Assembly: GCA_007026445.1 (NCBI GenBank)
Contig: VDMD01000060.1
Span: 98,578 to 162,577 of the forward strand
Length of the DNA: 64,000 nucleotides
Source of the DNA: Schizophyllum amplum
Taxonomy: Eukaryota; Basidiomycota; Agaricomycetes; Agaricales; Schizophyllaceae
Direction of reading: 5' to 3'
Shown here: positions 11,332-22,498 of the stretch, one piece after another
How the letters are laid out: every line of letters begins with the position of its first letter
How positions within the stretch are numbered: position 1 is the first letter of the stretch
Notes under the pieces: model-generated
The model's database searches: none
Told to the model about the DNA's origin: nothing
Seen by the model: only the letters and a program-made list of their open reading frames with translations
Translations under genes and position numbers: made by a program

Positions 11332-13202
11332 CTATTCAGAATCCGAGATCTCGATAATACAGCCTGAGAGAGCGCTGATCTCTGACACACCGTCCCCCAC
11401 TTCGTCCACCTCATCCGTGAGATCGATGGTCAAAGACACCGTCGGTGGGGTAAGCACCGATGGAAGAAACTACGACGACATGAGCTGGAATATACCGACT
11501 GATAAGAAATGCGCGCCATACCTCAATGTATGCAGCACAGTCGCTAGCTTCGCGCGCACGTTGGAGCTTGCATGCAAGACGGAAGTCATGGTCATAGAGT
11601 AAGGCCACATGATACGAAAGGCCTTCATCGACAACAGGCAGTGGTAGCCTGTACGTGACATGGCCAGGCGGAGATGGTACACGATCGTCGACCGACTGCC
11701 GTGAAATGCCGTGGACTGCATGGACGAGGCTTGAAGTGCTGAACTTCACAAGGACAAGCGGCAGATCGCCACTGTCCTTCTGCTTCACGACGTCACAGAT
11801 AACGCGGTAGGCAGCGTCAGTGGGCACGACGGGCAGCGCAGTGACATCCGGCTGACAAAGCATGAGTATGGACGGCAAGTGGTCAGACAAACACGCTGGC
11901 CTACCATTAATAGCTGCTGAACGACAACACCTTCATACAGACGAGCAAGAGCCTTGGCATACAGCTTGGGAAAGGTGCGCAAGCCGAGTCGAGTGCGGGC
12001 AGTCAACAATATAGACGGTAATGAAGGCCGCCGACGCGCAAATGATGGCACATCCGAGTCTGATGAGTTGAGAGGAGGTGCGCAGTACGCCCAAACAACC
12101 TCCTTCTTTGGAAAATGTGCCAACACAGGCACAGTCCGGGCACGTGCAGCGCACCTAGGACTCAGTTTACAAGATCGGTTGTGGTGCAGCTCCTCGATGA
12201 GCGCCTGGCGCCAGGACTGTATATTCGCTGCAAAATTGTCCTTGCCCAAGCGCACAACAGCAAGCAGCCGATCGCCAAGGTCAGTTTTTGCGAGGCCGAG
12301 CGCTATGCCATCACCGACACCCGCTAGACCATCCTAGAGACGAGTCAGTTATGGTTCAAAATAAGTAAAGCATCACGTACATCGTAGTCTCCACCACAGA
12401 CAAGGGCATATACGATCCAGCCAGATGCTTTGACTCCGATCTTCCTCTCGATCTCGCGAGCTGAGTAGAGCTGAACATGTGCCGGCAACCTAGGCACAGT
12501 CCTAATCAAGTTCAGCCATAGGCGACAATAAATGGCATCCAAACCAACCTGCGTATGACGTGGGTCGCACCGAACGGCCAGACGTCGGAATCTGCGGACC
12601 AAACAATGTCGATGGCACCGCGGCGCTGGAGATTGCATATCTCGGCTTCAGCATCGCCTCTCGCCTAACACAAACCATCAGTTTGAGAACATGGCAAGTC
12701 AATGCAACGTACTTGGTATGAGCGATACCCGAAGTCTTCGATCATTTCTTGACAAGCAGGGGTTAGCCAGTGCTCGTGCTTGATGACACGGGTGCCACGC
12801 TTGATGGCGGGCTTGTCCTGCCCGTCCCAGATGAAGGCGAGGTTAACCGGAAGACATAGTGACCGCGTAAGGAAATGATAGAGAGCGGCGAGGTCAGCGT
12901 TGGTCGCCCATTGCGAAGACGATCCCGATGCATGGACAGCGGCTTGGATAGTATACATGAAACCTCTGAAGAATATGTAAGTTGCTGATGCAAGAGCGAT
13001 GGACACTGAACGTACGAGGCATCAACACCAATGGTCAAGTCGCGCTGGCTGGAAGGACGGCCGAGCGGACCTTCGCGAATGCACAGCTCCGCGTAGCTCC
13101 TCGTGATCTCTGCAGGCTTCACAATCTGTGTGCTGGTCAGATACCATTGCCAGGCGAGTATCATTAGCAAACACGCACCGGCCATAACTCTTTGATACCC
13201 AT
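11332..13202 (-). CDS. XPG/Rad2-superfamily (GEN1-like) PIN-fold nuclease, intact copy 1
   Basis: The start is the ATG at 13202: MGIKELWP, then a GTGCGT intron (13178-13126), then IVKPAEITRSYAELC. The XPG N region (TIGVDAS) is interrupted by a second intron, followed by NLAFIWDGQDKPAIKRGT. The XPG I region carries the metal ligands GDAEAE (12641-12660) and ADSD (12584-12599), followed by VWPFGATHVIRR. GGDYDDGLAGVGDGIALGL, split by an intron, is the helix-hairpin-helix. Further C-terminal exons follow to an acidic tail ending IIEISDSE at 11332; the last junction near 11410 is uncertain. All catalytic acids are present, so I expect an active structure-specific 5' flap or junction nuclease in the nucleus. 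The family is expanded in agarics and differs from the housekeeping FEN1, EXO1 and RAD2 genes. A paralogue lies at 33930-35562 in the same orientation. Confidence 0.82.
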
Positions 13203-13266
13203 TAGACCGTTGGTGGGGGAACAGGGAAAAGGTGCAAATAGGAGAAAGGTGTTGAGGTTGAGGCGG

Positions 13267-13277
13267 TATATATAATA
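13267..13277 (-). promoter_or_regulatory. TATA box of the XPG-like gene 1
   Basis: The minus strand reads TATTATATATA, 65 bases upstream of the ATG at 13202, in an otherwise G+C-rich stretch. The spacing matches other starts in this window. Confidence 0.6.
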
Positions 13278-13559
13278 GCGACCTTCCACTTCCTATTAAG
13301 GCATTAAGGACGTAATTCAAACCAAGACAAGCCAGGGATCTGTGAGCTAACGCGGGTTCCGCTGTGAGACATTGTGGGCGGTGGCTTGCCACTCACGTGG
13401 CTCGGTAGCGAAAGGTGTTTCCGCTGTTAGCACAAGCCGGACGAGAAGCGCAAATGTTTGCCACCAGTCCGCGAGTTGCCAGCTAAGCCATCCCTTCCCG
13501 CTGGAAACACGTCCGCCGCCTGAGCACAGTGCACGTCCACCTCGCCCATGTTCGCGTCA

Positions 13560-14241
13560 CCTGTTGAAGAGTAAGGAGTGCCCCTATCTGCGGCTCGCGA
13601 TCACAATAGGCACCTCAACATTGCCCGCACTTGCTATGCTCGTGACTGCCCTGCGCAGAGAAGATGTCGGCCTTGACCACACCTGCGCTTTCGTGGAGAA
13701 TCATGAGCATGACAGAGCGCAGGCGGGTGGCCCTCGCACACCTCCGTTCCCGCGTGTTGAGTTCCGCCCTTGATCTCCTCGGAACGCGGCTCGGAAGGTT
13801 TACGCGCTACAATCGTCCACCCGCAACAGCAAAGAAGCCGAAGAACTGGATATTGTTCAGGCCTTCCGCACCGCCTTCGACACCTGGAGCACCACCCTCC
13901 ACAAGACCTGCGACGCCTCCTGCACTGACGTTCAAAAGGCCGCTGCCTCCGCTTTTGCTGCCATTGAAGAGGCCGTGGCCGGCATAGGCACCGTTGCCGA
14001 TGCCCTCACGCGCGAGTCCGCCGATTTCGCGGCGGCAGATAATGGTACGGTGGCGGGGGCGTGCTTCCTCGCGGAAGCAGGATCAGGGATTGAGGCAAGC
14101 GAGGGTGGGGCGGTGAGGGAGAATGAGCAGGTGGCGCCGCGCGATAGAGGGTTTGGCGATTGGCATGAGGGTGCGGGTGATTGGGATGAACTTGAAGGCG
14201 CGGGCGGCTGCCCACAACGAACAAGAGCGGCTTGTACTTGA
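13560..14241 (+). pseudogene. Possible kinesin-5-type fragment, decayed
   Basis: One frame gives a helical stretch with FRTAFDTWSTTLHKTCDAS and AFAAIEEAVAGIGTVADAL (13855-14010), in the style of the tail of fungal BimC/kinesin-5 motors, which slide spindle microtubules. A little upstream TIGTSTLPALAMLVTALRR (13590-13650) loosely resembles the motor segment around the N-4 strand. The motor and the long coiled coil that should lie between are missing, several frame changes are needed, and no start is evident. The assignment is weak; it may be another coiled-coil protein. Confidence 0.25.
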
Positions 14242-17200
14242 TGCAGTTGTTGATAGAAAGGTTGGGTGGTGCGGTGCTCAAATCAGCGAACACGTTATAC
14301 TCAAATTAGAGCACTGTAGTCAACGCACGGGGGGCGTGAAGTAGCACCATTGTAGCTGCGGTATTGTTGACATTTCCAAGCACATCGGTCAGATCCTGCG
14401 ATTCCATCATGATTAAAGACGGAATTTGCCTGAGCGCATGAGATCTTGTACCACACCGTGGCGAGCTCGCATCCCCCGACTGTCGATATCTGCTACATAC
14501 TCATTCCTCGAGCGTCATAATCGCTGGATGTGCTGTTCAAAAAATGGAGACAGTGGCAGAGGGGAACGGAACAATGGCTGGACGATGGCATTGGAAGACG
14601 ACGCGTTGTGGATTTCGGTGTCTGCCAAAAGACACGTGGACCAATGTTTAAATTCTGTCAATAGTTTGAACGCAGATGGAAAATAAGCCATACAAAAGAC
14701 CGAGCAAACCATACAAGACTGTAAAATTATGCAGCTAAGACGACAAGCATCCCGTTTTTGAACCAGATGCTGGTTGCTCAGCGCTCAGTTCAGGCTACTA
14801 GTAAATGCAAAACAACCTTGAATTGAGTCTACTACGACTACTACTACACGATGCACTAGAACTACTACAGCATATAGACTATGGTGCAGGACATGGAAGG
14901 AGGAGGAAGACGGGAGGTATGAGGGGAAGGGAAGGGTGAGGGACGTACCTGCTCCTGCCTTTTCGCTTCTGCGGTAGCCGCTGCTGGCGTGCTAGACTAC
15001 GCTACGCCCTCGACCTCACATACCTATTCACGATCAGCAGCCAGCATGCACCCTCCACCTCAATGTGGAGGCGAGCGTCCACCCGATTGCGGCCTCCGCC
15101 TCCACTTGCCGCCTTCGCTGGTCGCGGTCGAAGGTGAAGGGGACCAACATGAAACCGAGACGACCGTTACCTCCGGTCGATAGCGAAATACCCAGTACCT
15201 GAAAGGTCATGAGTGTCCGACCTCACGGTCGCAAGTGAGACAGCTTCCTACCTCATGATTGGAGATGGCCATCACCTCAGCAGCAAGGACGCGATGTTGT
15301 CTATCTCGCGGTCAACGGCAGCAAGACGCCATCTCGCGTGGAAGCGACACCCCTGGACCACACGCCTGTTGGTGCTAAGCAGCGCGAACTGAAGATGTCT
15401 CGCCTCGCACGGCGGCGCGACCGTGCAGCCGCGCTTCGATCGCAAGGGCTGCAATAATATGTCAGTTACAGGACATGGGCAGAACGCAACGGCGCACCTG
15501 GGGCGCGCTTGCGCTCGTTCGCCTTCTTGGGCGTCATCCTCGCCGTTGACTACGCCTCGCGGCCCTCATCTTCGCTGCCTCTTGAAAATACGCGGGGTCG
15601 AGATTCCTCAGCCGTCTCGCGAGCCGCCCTCCAACCTCGACGGCGGAGGCGACTAGCCTAAGCCTTCACGGCCGGTACCTGTGCGCGATTGTCGGCGACA
15701 TCTCAATCACCACTCCCTTAGCATCCAGAAGTAGAGAGGAAACAACTACGCACTTGAGCCAAATCTGTGCCGCCTGGACGTGTGAATCCAGTCGTCCTCT
15801 GCGGTCCGTCCCCGCGATGCATGTTCGGGGGTGACGCGGCCGGCGAGCGAGCAACGGGTGTGTCTATGTACTCACGCTGGCTGTTGCTGCGGTGCACCCA
15901 ACTTTTTTTCGAGAGGATCGATGTCGGAGAGCGTTGCCGCGGATGTGCATCGCCAGGAGGGAGGGAAAGGGAATAGATCATGGTCGGTGGCATTCTAAGA
16001 TCAGCCACGATGCGGTCACGTGAAATCACTTGAGGGCGGGCTTGCGATACTTCATAAATTGCATGCGAATCACCCCTGAGTGATGCCGTCCTCCAGGCTA
16101 CGCATCTTGTACTGACTTTCGCACCGCGCGCCATTCCTTACATGTACATCTCACACGCGAACGCTAACGCTACTCTACACGCCCCGTCTCCATGTGCCTG
16201 TACCACTGAGTATCGAGCGCAACGGCGACGACGTTCGGACACCGGTCCGAGACGCCGATGTTTCTCTGCCGCGATCATGGTCGTGATTCTTCCTCTTCTC
16301 AAGTCACTCTCACATTCAAGATATTCTCCCCCACGTCTTCCTTGAGCTTACACAGAACGGGCTTCTCGAACAGTGCGACGGCGGAAATGGCGGGCAGGCG
16401 TTGTGAACGCTCACCCGCCCAGGTTCGTCCACTGTGCTCGGCAGCATGGAATCAAAACTAACTTATGATATTCACACATTATGCACGCTGCTACGCAAGA
16501 GAGGGCTGCAAGAGGCGGCGCCGGCGCCGCCAGCGGCCGCGTCTCTGACCCCACGATGACGCGGCGGGGCTCCCGCGCTCATCCTCGATGCAGTCGGCGT
16601 AGGCGCACGGGCATGCAGCAGGGGTGAGAGAGATTCACGGCGAGCAATGCTAAGGCGCCGCTCGCCGCCCGTCATTGGGAGCAGAGCGGGCTGCGCGAGA
16701 TCCAGCCACTCCCACCCACGGTTTGTGATGCGTCGGGGAAGCTCCAACCCCGCGTCGCGAGCGCAGCCGCACATGGAAATCAACTGCCAGCAGCCTACCC
16801 CTACGACGCTCACGCCACCATCACCGTCCGCGCCCGCCTCTCCGCCTCTCAACACTCACCCCTCATCTCCCGCGATCTCCGTAGGCTCCCGGGTTCACCG
16901 CCGCCTCCCTCCCTCGGAGTCCCTCACACCTCCATGCCGCGCAATACCTCTCTTTGGCTGACAAGCCCACTCACTGCGCGCGCACCCGCGACCGGCCCCT
17001 CGATCATAGTCGTGCACAGTTGAATGCGCGCCATATCGCGCCGTCGAATACGCGTCAAACTCGCGCCACCGCACGGCTCCAGCTCCCGTACTTAGCTGCG
17101 CAGGACCTGCACGCCACGCAAGGTGCTCGCGCCCGAATCATGTACCGCCTGCCCGCCTGCAGCCGCAAGTGGTAGGAGCGGCCTTACCATGTAGTATATA

Positions 17201-17390
17201 GTTGTAAATTTCAGCCATTGTTTTAGTACCTATATGTGGTCACAGTCTTGTCATAAGGTAGCTCAACTTGTGTACTTAAGTCTGAAAATATGTGATCTTA
17301 GTGATCTGGAAAAAGTCGGCCAGACAAACAAGTCACGCGGGCGTGAATTTAGAGCTCGCGATCACATGATCCTTCCGCCCTCTGGCCGAT
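14242..17390. other. Long stretch without a supported gene
   Basis: About 3.1 kb with only scattered open segments. A minus-strand open frame at 15718-16134 (138 codons) and plus-strand open frames at 16647-17175 have no recognisable motif. The latter contains protein-like pieces (MPRNTSLWLTSPLTARAP, IIVVHS, RRRIRVKLAP) broken by two in-frame stops, so a decayed gene at about 16780-17170 is possible. A purine-rich run lies at 14895-14945. Confidence 0.3.
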
Positions 17391-17392
17391 CG

Positions 17393-17399
17393 TATAAAG
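17393..17399 (+). promoter_or_regulatory. TATA box upstream of DUF6698 copy 1
   Basis: TATAAAG lies 61 bases before the ATG at 17460. The surrounding layout (TATA, pyrimidine-rich leader with CTGCTTTCTCC, ATG) resembles that of the second copy at 26825-26881. Confidence 0.5.
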
Positions 17400-17459
17400 T
17401 GGAAAGTCCACAATCTGAGCATCGCGCTGCTTTCTCCTCCTACCCTCATCATTATCAGC

Positions 17460-19036
17460 ATGGCTTCTTGCATTCACAAAATTTTTGATTCCAGCCGCAA
17501 AGCCGTCGCTGACTAGGACTGCTTGCAGCGTCGATCCACATCCCTCGACCTTTTCGGTCCTGGCGCAGGTGACCCGGAGAACGACCCTATGCCATTGACA
17601 CCCCCCTCTCACTTCAGCTGCCCGGACTCGGACTCGGAGCCGCTACTCACAACGAGCCTCTGGAACGAAGCGCTTTGATCGAGCGCGCGGAAGATTCAGA
17701 TCCTGGCTCGGGCGCAGGCGGTAGGCGGTCTCGGGGCTGTCTTGGTTCTCGGGACAAGGCCAATATCGTTGATACTCTGATGGGCGCAGGGCAAGCCGCG
17801 CTCGCGCATCGACGAGTACGTTCCATCTTTCCCTGTACTCGGGCGCATATACTCACTTTTCGGTAGGCGCCGATGCCGTCTCTTCCCGTACCTTCATGCA
17901 CGACACCCTCCTCCTCACCCTGCCCCGTTACTACAATATATAACCTCAACGAGACCATGCGGGCGGATATGGCCGCTGCCGGCTACGCCTTCTCCAACGA
18001 AGAGCAGACGGAAGTTTACTCAAAGGTGCGCATATATGCACTTGATGTATGCTATTTTCTCTCACAGATATCCCTGTAGAAGGCCTTCAACGGCATCATG
18101 GGGCCCGTTCCATGTCTTCCACCCTTGACCACATCTGATGTAGATATCCCTGCCAACGCACGTGCACGCGACGCAGCCGCCGGATCTACCACTTCTTCGC
18201 GCGCGACTGCAGAGTCGGTACTCAGCGCCGCTGACGTCGGAGGCGCGGGCGACACGAATGATGGATCGTCGCGCGAACTCGGCTTTGGCAGCGATGCCGC
18301 TGCACAATATGATGCCCCTCATTCGCGAGGTGTGACGGGATGCCTTTGACGCACCATCTAGATGCACAACGTCTCCGAGTGCGCCCGCAATGTTCGACCC
18401 GCCCTTGCTCAAAGGCGACTACGTGGTTCAATATGGTACCAGCCATTCCAAGATACTATGCATGCCACGACGATCGTTAACGGCGACACACCCAGCTTGT
18501 AAGTGACCGCTTTTGACTGCCACATATATTGACGAACAATCCCACCAGGGCGCTATTGGCTCCCTCGTCCTGATCCTCGAGTCATTGAAGGGGCGCTATT
18601 CCGAGAATAGGCGGTCCCGATAGGGTATTATGCGCGTCACCGCGGAGAGTATCGGATACGTCGCGATGCAGGTGCGTCTCATTCCCACCCTTTCTACCCA
18701 CACTGACTCTGCTCCCAGGCGCATTGTGCGTGCGCCGCGGTCACGGATTGGACTGGACCGTCCAGGCGTCCTACAAGCCATCCGAACTCCTTGCCTTGAC
18801 GAGGAGGACCCCGGCGAGTGGTTCGAGGAGACTTGCCCGTGGTGCAACACGTACGTATCATGCTGTTTATAGGCCCTGACTGACGACAGCTTCAGATGAA
18901 TTTTTTGGCAAGCCCGGAGGCGGGGAGGACGGGACACTCACCGCTAACGAGAAGGAAGCTCGGCAACTGTATCACGAAACGCGAGGCGCGCGCAGCCAAG
19001 CGGGCTGCAGTCAGGCGTGCGAAGGCGGCGGCGTAG
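17460..19036 (+). pseudogene. DUF6698 protein gene, decayed copy 1
   Basis: DUF6698 is a protein domain of unknown function, expanded in agaric fungi. The ATG at 17460 opens 18 codons and stops at 17514. Further blocks match copy 2 (26881-28666) in order: MHDTLLLTLPRYYNIYNL and MAAAGYAFSNEEQ (17900-18010, compare MAAAGYEFEEE), MRVTAESIGYVAMQ (18630-18670, compare MRVNAQTIAYVAMQ), AAVTDWTG-like text, and a basic C-terminal tail REARAAKRAAVRRAKAAA ending at 19036 (compare the tail of copy 2). Several stops and frame changes make it non-functional. The middle part, corresponding to the RQILAFIPGF region of copy 2, is poorly preserved. TTATA-type repeats follow it, as they do copy 2. Confidence 0.68.
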
Positions 19037-19229
19037 GCTGCCACTGTAATCTGATTTCTCCCTGCTTTCCGTGTGCTCTCTTGCTCTGTGCTATCGCTCT
19101 TTTGCTACTACTGTGTGTGTGTACTGCTTATTGATGACTCAATTCATTGTGCTTGCCTTCACTGCTAGCTGGGACTGCGTGAAAACGAGAGCCCGAATGG
19201 AGCCCCGCCTGCCTATAATGACGAGAAAG

Positions 19230-19450
19230 CCCTGCCCGAGCTTATATGGGACATAAGGCGAGATAAATCGCATAATGCATTATATGTCGCTCGGCGTCTC
19301 GCTTTCTTTCGAAAGTCAGTTCATTTGTATGGGCATATAATATACCGCAAGATTATATACATCTGTGGGTGAAACAGGGCATTGTCTGCTCGTAAGTATC
19401 ACCCGTGAAATCCGGGGCTTTTTTTTCGCGATGCCCGGCCGCCGCTTAAA
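19230..19450. repeat. TTATA-type repeat cluster downstream of DUF6698 copy 1
   Basis: A+T-rich words (cttatatgggacataagg, gcattatatg, gcatataatatacc, gattatatac) recur within about 120 bases and are followed at 19418-19440 by gcttttttttcgcgatgccc. A similar pair (TTATAA cluster, then gcttttttcgcgatccgggc at 29133-29152) lies downstream of DUF6698 copy 2 in the same orientation. This suggests related right-hand ends of two elements. Confidence 0.4.
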
Positions 19451-19640
19451 GAGGGCGGCCACAGTTGCCGCAGGGATTGTGGCAACCAGCCTTGACAACC
19501 CTCTATTGTCTGACCTGTTGATATCGGTATAGCATAAGTCAGTTGCGAGACTCTGAGCCAAGAAAAAAACAATAAGTTGCATGATGCATCTGTGGGTCTT
19601 AAGGGGCATGGCGGGCGTGCAGCAGGTTTGCGGCATAATC

Positions 19641-19736
19641 TGGGCATCAGGCGGAATTGAACGCGCGACCTTCCGATTCCCTGTGCAACTAACCTTATAC
19701 AGAGAAAGCACACTAAAACCATTAGACCACTGTAGC
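19641..19736 (-). tRNA. tRNA-like sequence with A and B boxes (tRNA pseudogene or SINE head)
   Basis: The minus strand shows an A box TGGTCTAATGG (19719-19729) and a B box GTTCAATTC (19654-19662), preceded by a 7-nt GCTACAG. Between them a stem GCTTT/AAGGT can enclose an enlarged loop with room for an intron; CTG would then be the anticodon, giving Gln. The 3' acceptor strand does not pair with GCTACAG and the T stem has mismatches. It is therefore more likely a decayed tRNA or a tRNA-derived SINE than a working gene. Confidence 0.4.
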
Positions 19737-19889
19737 TTGCGTAAAGAGAGAAGCACACGATATTCAACAGAGAGTTGAACTGCGCTCGTCATATCATGCC
19801 GTGTGTCACGGTGCGCCGCGCGGCTTCTTCCTGTTCCCCCCATCATCACCAGCCTGTGTACTGTATAGCAGCTCTCTGCATTGATAGCT

Positions 19890-21723
19890 ATGGCCAAGGG
19901 GCACAAATACAAGAAAGAAGCTCGCCAGCAGTGTGGGTATGCCAGAGTGCAGCCAGCCGCAGTCACTTACACGTCATGCAGGGGAGGACTTTGTGAATTC
20001 GTCCACTCTGTGGGAGCTATTCAGATCTCTCGAAGACAAGGAGAAGCTTTGGGACGACTCTGCTACTGCAGCAATACTGGACCTCGCCCACTCCACCAGT
20101 GGCAGGGACTTTGCGGGGTCGGGGGCAAGCAGATACTTATTGCTCTGGATTTACTATTTTTAAACAAATCACAGGTCCTTGTCCTTCTCGGCGACATCTG
20201 TGGCAAGCTAGACACAGGCTCGCCCGAGCATTCGCGTGTTGTCGCTCTCAAGCAGAAGGCATCCGCTTACCTTCGGGGCGACACTGCGACACACCGCCAG
20301 AAACGGAAACTGGTGCGCCATTATCTACATTTACCTACGGCAGACCGGGATGTATTCAATGAACCTCAGGTCGCCGAGCTCGGTGTGAAGGCCAAGCCTG
20401 TCAAGCTCGCAGACTATATCTCAGTCAAGAGCGGCAGCAGTCTGGATGTTCGCCAAATCCCCGGGGCACCCTTCACCATCATTGTTCGCGAGCGCGACCA
20501 GCCAAAATATGCGCGGGGAATGGTGATGGAGGAGGCTGGGGATCCAGCCAGCCTTCCTCCCAAGCATGTTCTTCTTACCGAGCGCGAGTACCTCACCATC
20601 GAGGCTGGTGAGTCTATCGTCGTCGTCTCGCCACAGCCGCGCGACGGTTAGTGTACCTCTCGTCTTTCGTTATTCAATATGTGACGCTGACCTAGATCTT
20701 GTAGGGCTGCCGTTTACGGTCGAGCTGGTCGTACTGCGGGACATTGTGATGGATAGCCCTGCCAGCCCAGAACTGTATGCATGGCTCATATCGGTGGTAG
20801 ACCAGGCGGTTGATGAGCGACGAGATGTTCGGGTATGCTAGCTTTTCTTCTGTGCTCTAAACATTCTGATGATGTGCTCTAGCCCTATTCGGAAGGAAAG
20901 CTCGTGCAGATTGGCTTGAACTTAGGCCCCCGTCATGCCCGCGTCATCGGCTGGGCGAAGAGCTTTACGCGGAAGCTCACTATGGAGGGGATGGTGCTGC
21001 ACGACGAGGATGTGATTGGTGCAGCATCCCTAATGTGGGCCATCGTTCAGAGTATTTTCCCGGTGGAAGTCATGAACGATATCGAGAACGGACTCGACCG
21101 TGACTGGTTGCCCAACATTGCGACCCGCAACGTCCCTGAGGGTGCGCTGGCTCCTCCACCCTGATAAACCTCACTTATATTCTGTTACAGGTGAGGGGTA
21201 CAAGATATCGGTTGGCGGTGTTGTCTACGATTTCCCCACTGCGAAGCGCGGCCCACCCACCACATACTTGTCCCGTGGATACTCTGCGTGGGTGCATCAT
21301 CGAAAGTGCATGATATCGTCAACTAACAGCCATATTCTCAACAGGAAGACCCACGTCGACCCCAGCCTCTACGGCTGGTGTATCTCGTGGACGGTTGCAC
21401 GTGAGCTTCAGGCCACCGCAGTCAAGGCTGGAGGGAAGCGCTCGGCTACCGATATGGCCAGTGGTCCTGCAGGTGGTGGGGCGAACTTCGTCGACACAAC
21501 CCTCGGCATCATCGTCAAGAACGCCGCTGCCACGATGATGGCTTTCCGCCCAGATCACCAGCATGGGACGACTTCCTGCCATGGTGCTGTCAACTGGGGT
21601 CTGACCAACAACTTTGACGAGCCGGCAGGTAAGGCAATCCTCGAACTTCAAAAGCAGAATATGATGGGGAGTGTTACGCACCGTGGCGCTGGTAATGGGC
21701 AGTCTACCGATGCCGATGCGTAA
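19890..21723 (+). CDS. Intact 2OG-Fe(II)-dioxygenase-like protein (agaric expanded family)
   Basis: The start is MAKGHKYKKEARQQ (19890), then an intron, then FVNSSTLWELFRSLEDKEK. After a proposed GC-AG intron (20125-20174) come VLVLLGDICGKLD, ADYISVKSGSSLDVRQIPG and VLLTEREYLTIEAG (to 20650), then exons with AWLISVVDQAVDERRD, LNLGPRHARVIGWAKSF and GGVVYDFPTAKRGPP. The final exon carries THVDPSLYGWCISW, with an H-x-D pair at 21352-21360, and MMAFRPDHQHGTTSCHG, with a candidate distal His at 21562-21564, ending at 21723. The H-x-D...H order in a predicted double-stranded beta-helix is what I would expect of a 2-oxoglutarate/iron oxygenase. The family assignment is inference from these motifs. 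Reading through both proposed introns happens to stay open (total length divisible by three), but the spliced text is far more protein-like. It sits 0.8 kb from the Plavaka gene, tail to tail. Confidence 0.6.
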
Positions 21724-22059
21724 GCCATTTCTCAACCTGTTGAGTTGTAGACCTCTACAGTGTTACGGTCTTTATCTATGGTGTATATATCTCACTCAGC
21801 TATTCTACCTATTAGTTGCTCTTGAGTGGTGCCCACATTTGATTGATTTGGCCTACAATGACTCAAACGGCGGGCATTCGCTTCCCGCCTCTCTCACCCG
21901 CCTCCCTCCTCCGAACCCCTCTGAGTCCTCCCAACCATATTTCCATATATCAATCCCCCCCCGCGACCCAGAGCGCTTGCACAATGAAGCACTCTGGGGC
22001 GCGGGAAGACGATCACCGTAAAGCTGTCTGACGTAAGATCTTGCTCGACAAAGGGGCGG

Positions 22060-22185
22060 CCATTCTTATAGATATTGATAAGCCTCACAATGCATTATGA
22101 AGTTCTATAAACCTTCACCCACCATTATGGCACATATTTAGTACTATAAGAGGTCCGGCAGTCATATAAGGCCATATAAACTGCC
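22060..22185. repeat. Left-hand TATAAG repeat cluster next to the Plavaka gene
   Basis: TTATAG, GATAAG, TCTATAAAC, CTATAAGAGG, CATATAAGG and CATATAAAC occur within 120 bases, the last two flanking a 12-base inverted repeat (gtccggcag/ctgccggcc). The cluster mirrors the one at 28905-29090 beyond the DUF6698 gene, as expected of subterminal repeats of an EnSpm-like element. I could not define exact terminal inverted repeats or a target duplication. Confidence 0.4.
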
Positions 22186-22498
22186 GGCCCGCGATGAGCT
22201 GCAAGTGAGGGCGAACTCGAACCAAGGTCATCGCTTAGTCAGGTGACTGATGTCCAAGCTATGTGGCGCCGCGTCGCGCATTGTTCGGCGTCCCCTGCAA
22301 TTTGGCTGATGATTTAAGCAGCAACAAGTATATAGTCATGATACTGGATGTGTGTAGAAGCTACGGGGACTACAAATGAGCTCGGAAATACAAGTTTTAC
22401 GTCCCACTCGGGTAATCAAGCGTCAGCACAGGCCATCGTAAAGAACCTCGATCAGGTGAATCAGTCTTCGTTGCGACTAAAGAAAGAGGGGATGCTCA

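Noticed and set aside
22200..22265. A second tRNA-like sequence on the minus strand, with GGTTCGAGTTC resembling a B box
   Set aside because: The would-be A box lacks the required A and the acceptor and T stems do not pair, so a chance match is more likely.
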